Shown: one piece after another, positions 7,571 to 12,846 of the stretch
Layout of the letters: every line of letters begins with the position of its first letter
How positions within the stretch are numbered: the stretch's first letter is position 1
From: Pavlovales sp. CCMP2436
Taxonomy: Eukaryota; Haptophyta; Pavlovophyceae; Pavlovales
Length of the DNA stretch: 12,846 nt
Assembly (NCBI GenBank): GCA_026770615.1
Contig: MU631539.1
Coordinates: 100,087-112,932, forward strand
Direction: 5' to 3'
Notes under the pieces: model-generated
The model's input: the letters and a program-made list of their open reading frames with translations, nothing else
The model's database searches: none
What the model was told of the DNA's origin: nothing
Translations under genes and position numbers: made by a program

Positions 7571-8269
7571 TTATGCCATTGGGCCGCATATGGTCCTGGT
7601 GAGTGCGGGCAGGATCAACCTCAGGATATTGCTACGTTGCTTGTCCTTGAGGGGCAGAAACACTGTCAGGTATTCTTCTGTGAATAGGGCTTTTGCTATC
7701 ACTCCTGTCACTAATGCTGGGATGTCCACAGCCGCTGGTAGGGAGGGTTGGAGTTGGATGAGTGTGTCCCGTACGTTGGCGCCTCCAGTTCGCAGTATAT
7801 CTTCTTCTGCTTCGCTTAATATGCTCAATTGTCCGTCCGTGTCTCCGGTAGTGGGGGTAGTGCCGCTGGTGCGTGGCTGTACTAGCCTGCTTCCTGCGCT
7901 CCTTGTCGCAAGGGCAGCTGCTAATTGCATAGGTTTGCCGCCTGGGGCTGGCCGTAGGAGGGTAAGGGCGAGTTCGCCCATAGGTGCCACTTGCAGGTGT
8001 GCGTAGTTTTCAAAGAAGTCCCACTTCGCCTCTCCCGCAGGTGCCTCGGCGAGGCCTCTGACCGCTTTTCTTGCCGTGGGCATGGTGCGTGCCTTGGCTT
8101 GGGCTGTGGCCCCATTATGGACTATGCTCAGCTCGTGTGCTGCTAGAGCATGGGTTGCCGATTCCGCCGGGGAGTTCAGTAGGCGCAGCATGGTAGTCAC
8201 CTTCTCGCCTGCGTTCTGCGCGCGCGGGTCAACCAGCCCTAGGCTGCCGCGTTCGGGCGGGCCGCACAT
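7571..8269 (-). pseudogene. LINE copy 2 post-RT domain
   Basis: A 232-residue frame. Its start reads MCGPPERGSLGLVDPRAQNA and is followed by EKVTTMLRLLNSPAES, the familiar Gly-Leu-Gly-Leu then Leu-rich helix pattern found after the RT thumb in LINEs. The same block in LINE copy 1 reads LCGSLNSGGTGIAYPFALNA. A Thr/Gly/Ser linker follows at about residues 145-160, then a helical end (YLTVFLPLKDKQRSNILRLI). The frame ends in TAA at 7571-7573, directly followed in the same frame by ATG at 7570. The RNase H part is thus separated only by one stop codon. The ATG at 8269 need not be a true start, because the frame is open for a few residues upstream and the element is truncated there. Confidence 0.65.
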
Positions 8270-8290
8270 GCGCTCTCTTGCTATGTGGGG

Positions 8291-8839
8291 CTATATGTGT
8301 TGTTATTGCGCAGCAATAGCTGAATATGTCGTTGGCAAGGAGACGGCAGGTCATTCCAGCACGCACGTCGATCAGTCGCCGCGCCTGACGCGTCGGCGAC
8401 TACCGCATCCCGCACGACGAGCAGCCATGCTTAGCGCCGCCAAGATGAGTGCGCTCCAACGGAAAGCTAAGTCGCCAAGATGAGCGCGTTCCAACGGGGA
8501 GCTATGGTTCCATTAAAGGCCCACTCAGAATCCCGGTTCCATCAGTTGATAACCGCTGAGTCGTTACGCTCGTCGTTGCTCAGCTCCGCCCACTCACTTC
8601 GCGTTCTTCGCAGAACTCTCTGTCGCGCCTCACCGTCGCGCAAGAACTCGTCTCTCGTCGCTCTGCCGCCCGTGCCGAGCTCTGGTCGACGACTTCATCC
8701 CAATGGTATTTAGTTTACTCGCCTGCTTAGCGACATAATTTATTCCGCTCAAGACCCGTCACCGTCGGTTCATAACGACGTCACTCTCGCGAGTGAATCC
8801 GCCGTGAAGGGTTGTGTGATCACGATTTGATCTGCCACA
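8291..8839. other. Spacer between LINE copy 2 and MITE copy 2
   Basis: No gene is supported. A small hairpin TATTGC/GCAATA lies at about 8304-8318. The 35-bp tandem duplication at 8438-8507 is listed separately. A 77-residue plus-strand frame at 8480-8713 begins inside that duplication and is Ser/Arg/Leu-rich without motifs. Confidence 0.45.
8438..8507 (+). repeat. 35-bp tandem duplication
   Basis: CGCCAAGATGAG begins both units (8438 and 8473). The units match well over 35 bases, including CTCCAACGG versus TTCCAACGG. Confidence 0.85.
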
Positions 8840-9009
8840 TACAGGGTGTCGCGGGCAATAAGAAGCCGTAGTGATAAGAAGCTGAGCCTCGTTTTTTGCA
8901 TTGTTTGTATGTAATTTAAGCAAATTTAAGCTTTGTTTGTATGTAATTTGCTAAGAAGCTCAGCCTCAAGCTCAAAATTCGCCCTTCTTATTGCCCGCGA
9001 TCCCCTGTA
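8840..9009. mobile_element. MITE copy 2, opposite orientation
   Basis: The left end is CAGGGTGTCGCGGGCAATAA from 8842. The right end at 9007 is the inverse with two changes (GATCCCC for GACACCC). TA flanks both sides. Reverse-complemented, it aligns along its whole length with the copy at 1907-2079, sharing the internal blocks GAGCTTGAGGCTGAGCTTCT and AAATTTGCTT. The two copies are clearly one family with moderate divergence. Confidence 0.92.
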
Positions 9010-9332
9010 GCATGCGTGAGTTTGTGACTCGTTTGTGGGTGCCATGGTGGCAGATACTGATGTCTGTCTAGTGTTGAGTTTAAACTGGGAGAGCCAACGC
9101 CCGCAACGAAGGGAGTTATATGGCTATGAATAATGCTCACTTGCAAATTCGCGCGCCGACGACCAGGATGGACCGGATTTCGTTGAAAGAGTCTAAGAGA
9201 TTGTGCTTTTCCCATATATGGGTTACCAATGTATTTTACCCTCAATCGCCGCAAACAATGGTTGCCCCCACTGCTGCGGCGATGTGATCGGCGATGGCGG
9301 AGGAGATGTTGTTGGTGCAGGCAGCGGCGTCG
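9010..9332. other. Spacer downstream of the Cys-rich gene
   Basis: No gene is supported. A 12-base palindrome CCCATATATGGG lies at 9211-9222. From about 9270 on, the sequence becomes GGCGAT-rich, which encodes the Pro/Ser/Thr tail of the gene on the minus strand. Confidence 0.45.
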
Positions 9333-10090
9333 TCAGGTTTGCGATGGCGGCGATGTCGTGGTGTTGTATGGAGGCGGAGGCGGTTGCGGCGGCTTGAGCA
9401 TTGAGGAGTACGTGTCCTCCTCAGGCGACGGCTTGTGAGTCGGCGGTGGCGCCGATGTGGCTGGGTGCGACTGCGGCTTGCTGTGCAGCGCCGGCAGCGG
9501 CGTAGGCCAGGGTCCAGTGTAGTAGGCCTTTGGCGTGTGGCACGGCTTGCAGAAGTAGCCGAGGATGCAGTTGCGGCAGCGCAGGCGGTCGTTGCCGATC
9601 AGCACACACTCCCAGCACTCGTAAGCTACTGTGCTGCAGCCCTTGCAGACGAAGTTGTCCTTATCACCGTGTCAAAGCTCGGCAGCTCTCCGTCTTGGAT
9701 GGAGATGAGCTTAGCGGTGGCGAAGCGCTCGGTGCGCTTGCAGTTGGACATGTCCTTGGCCTGGTCACGGCAGTCCTCGAAGGTGCACGTGTACTTGTAC
9801 AGGCCGGTTGAGCGCTGGTAGACGCCGATGGATGCGCGAGCGATGCAGATCGGCGCGCAGCACTTGGTCGGATAGATCTCGGAGTCGTCCATGATCTGCC
9901 CAGACAGAATCGGAGACGCGCAGGCGATGTCTGAAGAGAGCCCCTTCATGGAGCGGTAGAGCGCGATGTAGCGTTGCGTCGCCAGGTAGAGGACCTTGAC
10001 CAGGGTTTCCTTGTTCATGATGTCGGTGGGGTTCTTGAGCGTCGCGCCCTCGGCGCGCGCGTCAGCCTTGGGCTGGCTGAGGTTGAGCAT
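9333..10090 (-). CDS. Cys-rich protein with ZZ-like zinc finger, frameshifted
   Basis: I do not recognise the full-length family. The first part (10090-9660) is a well-formed sequence with helices (NKETLVKVLYLATQRYIALY) and scattered Cys (KCCAPIC, TCTFEDC). The second part is read in the -1 frame from about 9665 to the TGA at 9333-9335: C-x2-C-x6-C-x2-C-x9-C-x2-C-x5-C-x2-C, with cores CKGC, CWEC, CRNC and CKPC. RLRCRNCILGYFCKPC closely follows the second half of ZZ-type zinc fingers (Arg-x-Lys/Arg-Cys-x2-Cys-x5-Cys-x2-Cys). A Pro/Ser/Thr tail ends the protein. The frame switch lies in ACGGTGAT; one extra G would join the parts. The start is uncertain, since coding-like sequence continues upstream in another frame (KYFRNLPITNSYEFDR, about 10187-10140), where a second break or an exon boundary may lie. 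ZZ fingers usually bind proteins or peptides. Confidence 0.65.
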
Positions 10091-10137
10091 GGTAGAACGC
10101 GAGCTCTTGTTGGCGAGGCGGTGGCGCGACGCGGCGA

Positions 10138-10195
10138 TCGAACTCGTAGGAGTTGGTGATCGGGAGGTTCCGGAAATACTTACGATCTAAACGTC
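10138..10195 (-). CDS. Possible 5' extension or exon of the Cys-rich gene
   Basis: On the minus strand this reads LDRKYFRNLPITNSYEFDR, which looks like ordinary protein. It joins the frame of the downstream gene only if one base is dropped near GATCGCCGC (about 10135). Its 5' end is preceded by a stop, and a TTTAG on the coding strand could be an intron acceptor. The GTAAGTAT within it is also an ideal 5' splice-site string, which would contradict coding; I cannot decide between these. Confidence 0.35.
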
Positions 10196-10241
10196 TGTGT
10201 TGAAGTACTCATGCAGTGGCACAGGGGTCCGGAGTGAAGCG

Positions 10242-10434
10242 CCGTCGAGGGCTGTCGACGGGAGCTATAGAGTGACTTCTAATAATCGAAGTGAGAGCAG
10301 AAACGACTCAAGTTCAATCTGAGGAACTTCCGAAGACAAGTTCCTTGCTATCTTAACCGGACTGCGAATGTCCCGGACTGAGAGTCCGGGAGGATCGAGT
10401 CAGGTAAATCTGACCGGTGTCAGATTACCTTGAC
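10242..10434. ncRNA. Second hairpin cluster upstream of the Cys-rich gene
   Basis: Five stems follow one another in under 200 bases: 10242-10248/10255-10261 (7 bp), 10275-10279/10288-10292 (5 bp), 10323-10329/10338-10344 (7 bp), 10371-10379/10383-10391 (9 bp, loop GAG) and 10403-10414/10419-10429 (11 bp with one bulged A, extended by GTCA/TGAC at 10399-10402/10431-10434). No ORF of note fits. It could be a structured leader of the minus-strand gene, an independent RNA, or DNA-level palindromes. No known RNA family is recognised. Confidence 0.35.
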
Positions 10435-10439
10435 ACTAA

Positions 10440-11140
10440 CTACGCCTGCTATCTACCATCGACAGCAAGCATGCAACGCGCTCCTCGGTGTCGTTTGCTC
10501 GTACTGCTGTGGCGGCCCGCAGCCACCGGGGGAGGAGCAGAGGTGCGGGGCGAAGGCGAGCGCGGAGCCCGGAGCAAGGCCGATGGGGGGCACCGGCGAG
10601 CGCGCGGCGGGGACTCGTCGCTCTGCCGTGTAGACCGCAGCGGTGCAAGCCACCAGCGGTAAGCGGCCTGGGGCGGGAGGGGGCGGCGGGAGGGGGGCGC
10701 CTCGCCGGGCGAAAATGTCGTTTTGGATTCTTTCCAAAACGTCGGCCCTCGTGGGTTCTCTCGCGGGTTCTCTAGGGGTTATTTCGTCGCTCGGCAGCTG
10801 ACCGGGTTCAGAGACCGCAGCGAGTCGCCCCCCCCCGCTGTGCCTTTCAAAAGTCGAGCCGGCGGGAGCTTTGCACCGCGATTTGAAGCTGCGTGTTGTG
10901 CCTGCGGAGGGTTCGTGGTGTTTTTGTTTTTGTTTGATGGTTTTTTTCCTTTTTTCGCGCTTTTCGCTCATTTCCCCTACCCGCGCTTTTCGCTCGTTTC
11001 CTCTTCCCGCGCTTTTCGCTCACCCAGCGCGGGGTTGGATTTCTTCTAAAAGTAGTTCGTTGAAGTATCATTGTGATGTATCGGGGTTCGGGTTGTTTAA
11101 TGTCAGAAACAAAGAGACTGGCCAAACTAAAATGTTTTTC
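10440..11140. other. GC-rich then T-rich spacer
   Basis: No gene is supported. Frames in 10417-10971 on both strands are GC-driven (Ala/Arg/Pro/Gly) and without motifs. A G-rich tract at 10670-10697 contains at least four runs of three or more G and could form a quadruplex. Past 10915 the plus strand is T-rich. Confidence 0.45.
10956..11033 (+). repeat. 26-bp tandem repeat, three copies
   Basis: CGCGCTTTTCGCTC begins each unit at 10956, 10982 and 11008, an exact 26-base period. The rest of the unit is T/C-rich and more variable. Confidence 0.93.
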
Positions 11141-11170
11141 CCCTAGCAACCGAGACCTGGCTACAGCAGC
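11141..11170 (+). repeat. CCCTAGCAACCGAGACCTGG repeat, copy 1
   Basis: About 28 bases, starting CCCTAGCAACCGAGACCTGG and ending CAGCAG, recur at 12207-12235 with one change (CTACAG versus CTTCAG). They may be the shared end of an unidentified dispersed element. Confidence 0.85.
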
Positions 11171-11355
11171 TGCTGAACAACACGTCGATTTTTTTTTTAT
11201 GTAAACACAACTAATTGTCAGAAGGCCACGCCGTACCTGTACACCGTCGGGCTACAAGTTGGGGACGTTGGAAGAACTATTAAAAACGCCACAATGGGTG
11301 AGGCGCGAATAAAGTGGAATTAGTCATTTTTGATCAAGATATTTACCAGACATTA

Positions 11356-11870
11356 TAGTGATCCCTTATTTATGAGTGGGTTGATCCCTTAACCGTAGAG
11401 CTCCATAAGCGAGTGATCCGATCCCTAGGCGGGGCGCCACAAATCTGAGTGGGTGATCCCTGGAACCACTCGTAGTGACCAGACGGGCCCAACGGCCGAG
11501 TGGTTCCTGTCAGCCAATCAGTGGGCAGGGATGCACCAGTCACATAGAAAATTCTTTAAGACCTAAAATCTCGCGTATGTGGCTGGTGGTTCCCTGCTCT
11601 CTCATTGGCTGTGTTTTTTGTCAAAGGTTCGCAGGTCGAGATGCGACCCGAGATGCGGCCCGAGAGTGATAGCATTAACTAATTTAATTTAATTGTATAC
11701 TAAATTATTTAAAATTGCCGCTCAGGGATCACTCAGGGATCACTAGGTGGGTTGGAATCACTCGGCGGCTTAGGGTTCACTCGGCGGCTTGAGTGATCCC
11801 TAGGCGGTGGAGCCGCCGAGTGAGTGATCCATAGATTGGAATCACTCGGTAGGGATCACCCACTCAAATG
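11356..11870. mobile_element. Fold-back element with AGTGATCC repeats
   Basis: AGTGATCC-like repeats crowd the left side (11357, 11380, 11412, 11452) and their inverse crowds the right (11726, 11737, 11755, 11851). The near-terminal pair is GAGTGGGTTGATCCCT (11374-11389) and AGGGATCACCCACTC (11851-11865). Nested stems fill the interior: 11462-11472/11497-11507 (11 bp perfect), 11511-11546/11576-11611 (30 of 36) and 11777-11789/11811-11823 (13 bp perfect). No coding frame of note lies inside. This is typical of a fold-back or hairpin-rich non-autonomous DNA element. The exact ends and target duplication are not resolved. Confidence 0.7.
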
Positions 11871-12086
11871 ATCCGAACGAACCCTTTCGCGAAATATTTT
11901 TTCTCTCCCGCAATAAATTGCTCGGGAAGCTTTCGTGCTCGCTAGATTTAGATTTGGCAAAGAGAGAGAGAGAGTTCAGTTATGCCCCCCTAATAACTAG
12001 ATATGCCCCCACTAATAACTAAATGGCCGGGTCTCAATCGGACAAGACTTACGCCTTTCCGCACTGCTAGAGCCAGTACTTTGTTC

Positions 12087-12120
12087 TTTGTTAATTCCTT
12101 GCCGGCAAGGGATTAACAAA
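12087..12120. repeat. 34-bp palindrome centred on GCCGGC
   Basis: The two 17-base arms meet at GCCGGC (12101-12106) and pair with a single mismatch; the core CCTTGCCGGCAAGG is perfect. A partial copy, TTGCCGGCAATAATTAACAC, lies at about 12177-12196. Confidence 0.9.
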
Positions 12121-12206
12121 TGCGATTTTTTTTCTCGAATAACTTTTAAACTCTTAAATGGTTTTAACAGTTCTTTTTGCCGGCAATAATTAACACTTCT
12201 TTCTAT

Positions 12207-12235
12207 CCCTAGCAACCGAGACCTGGCTTCAGCAG
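12207..12235 (+). repeat. CCCTAGCAACCGAGACCTGG repeat, copy 2
   Basis: Same orientation as the copy at 11141, about 1,066 bases away, and the sequence right after CAGCAG differs between the two. Confidence 0.85.
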
Positions 12236-12401
12236 TACACATTGTGCAGTGGAACGGCTATTTAACCCTCCAATGAAAGAGCTCATAAATTGAACCCCCA
12301 ACCACCCATACACACCCACACTCACATGCATACTTGCTGTCTGCGGTCCATTTTGTCTGCTTCTCCCTCTGACCAAGGTGACGGCAGCGCTGCAGCGCTA
12401 T

Positions 12402-12446
12402 GTGACAGGACAGTGACATGTGACATGTGACAGGGCAGTGACAGGC
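12402..12446 (+). repeat. GTGACA short repeats
   Basis: GTGACA occurs five times in 45 bases, partly as GTGACATGTGACATGTGACA. It is a small local expansion with no sign of function. Confidence 0.85.
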
Positions 12447-12846
12447 ATGATCGAATTATATTGGCATATCGCATCGGAGCCTGTGTCGGAGCGCTAAGAC
12501 CAGCCTGATGATTTGTTACACCGCCACCCAGAACCCCCCTTCATGGATATACTAGTGGACACCATCGTGCATTTATAATAAAGAGAATACACAATAAATA
12601 ATTAATATAAAACAACAATAATAAATATAACTGATCAAAATTAGCTAACTTGAACTTGCCACATCGCCAGTTTAAATTCCGGTCAGTAATATAATATACT
12701 GTTCAAAAGCAACTTTTGAACGTACCCAATGTGGAACCCCCCCCACATCCCCCATCTCCCGCACTTGATAACCCCATCCTGCATATCTCCCACTTGCACA
12801 CCCCCCCCTTTTTTTACAGCACGGTGACGGCAAAGGGTAGTGTGAA

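Larger units (their letters stand above)
6083..8290 (-). mobile_element. LINE copy 2 (post-RT domain, RNase H, tail)
   Basis: Read on the minus strand, this is the C-terminal part of a LINE: a post-RT domain (8269-7571), an RNase H domain (7570-7214) and a CA-rich repetitive tail (7213 to about 6100). RT and endonuclease are missing. The frame is closed by stops just above 8290, so the copy is 5'-truncated there. RNase H after RT is known in several LINE clades (for example I, R1-like and Dualen/RandI elements); I cannot choose among them. The post-RT domain matches that of LINE copy 1, so two related but diverged LINEs sit in one window. The ends are approximate. Confidence 0.7.
11880..12846. 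other. AT-rich and low-complexity spacer
   Basis: No gene is supported. It holds a short AG microsatellite (about 11959-11973), a duplicated TATGCCCCC with TAATAACTA (about 11979-12021), GTGACA-type repeats at 12402-12446, a strongly AT-rich stretch at about 12570-12640 and C-rich tracts at 12737-12805. Confidence 0.5.

Noticed and set aside
8480..8713. 77-residue plus-strand ORF
   Set aside because: It starts inside a 35-bp tandem duplication, has no motif and is Ser/Arg/Leu-rich; evidence is too weak for a gene.
9211..9222. CCATATATGG, a perfect match to an SRF/MADS CArG box
   Set aside because: Such a short palindrome is expected by chance in a window of this size, and it lies downstream of the nearest gene rather than at a promoter.
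10261..10330. AGTTCAATCT resembling a tRNA B box
   Set aside because: No acceptor stem, no A box at the right distance and no anticodon arm could be formed.
10453..10971. 172-residue minus-strand ORF
   Set aside because: Lys-rich start from poly-T sequence and Pro/Ala-rich remainder from GC-rich sequence; no domain, and other frames are equally open.
1..12846. CRISPR array or prokaryotic operon
   Set aside because: No regularly spaced direct repeats with unique spacers and no clustered same-strand genes with ribosome binding sites are present.

Overview
The window looks like gene-poor nuclear DNA of a eukaryote, probably an alga or other protist. The reasons are two decayed non-LTR (LINE-type) retrotransposon copies, terminal-inverted-repeat DNA elements, micro- and minisatellites, low coding density and no bacterial operon layout. 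The species cannot be fixed from the sequence. A red or other algal genome would fit the moderately high GC and the LINE with a C-terminal RNase H, but this is inference.

Layout. 1-1026: no convincing gene. 1027-1439 (+): small gene with a C2H2-like finger and an apparent one-base frame break. 1764-3105 (-): LINE copy 1, with the reverse transcriptase motif C (Met-Asp-Asp), one in-frame stop, a 230-bp GGGGATT minisatellite between RT motifs B and C, and a 169-bp MITE inserted in the post-RT domain. 3200-4030: no ORF, but a dense series of perfect hairpins and a possible pseudoknot. 4230-4620: GATA microsatellites and short direct repeats. 4804-5767: a 964-bp element bounded by 31-bp inverted repeats. 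6100-8290 (-): LINE copy 2, with post-RT domain, one in-frame stop, RNase H and a CA-rich repetitive tail. 8840-9009: second MITE copy in opposite orientation. 9333 to about 10190 (-): Cys-rich gene with a ZZ-like zinc finger and one or two frame breaks. 10240-10435: second hairpin cluster, upstream of that gene. 10440-11140: GC-rich, then T-rich spacer with a 26-bp tandem repeat. 11356-11870: fold-back element. 11880-12846: AT-rich and low-complexity spacer with palindromes and short repeats.

How it fits together. Most of the window is transposon debris in layers. LINE copy 1 was the host for the MITE: removing the MITE plus one TA restores the LINE reading frame exactly, so both the insertion and its TA duplication can be read directly. 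The two LINE copies share a post-RT domain, so each helps to annotate the other. The two host-gene candidates (1027-1439 and 9333-10190) each carry a frame break explained by one missing base in a C or G run, which may reflect assembly errors rather than gene decay. The most intriguing unexplained parts are the two non-coding hairpin clusters.
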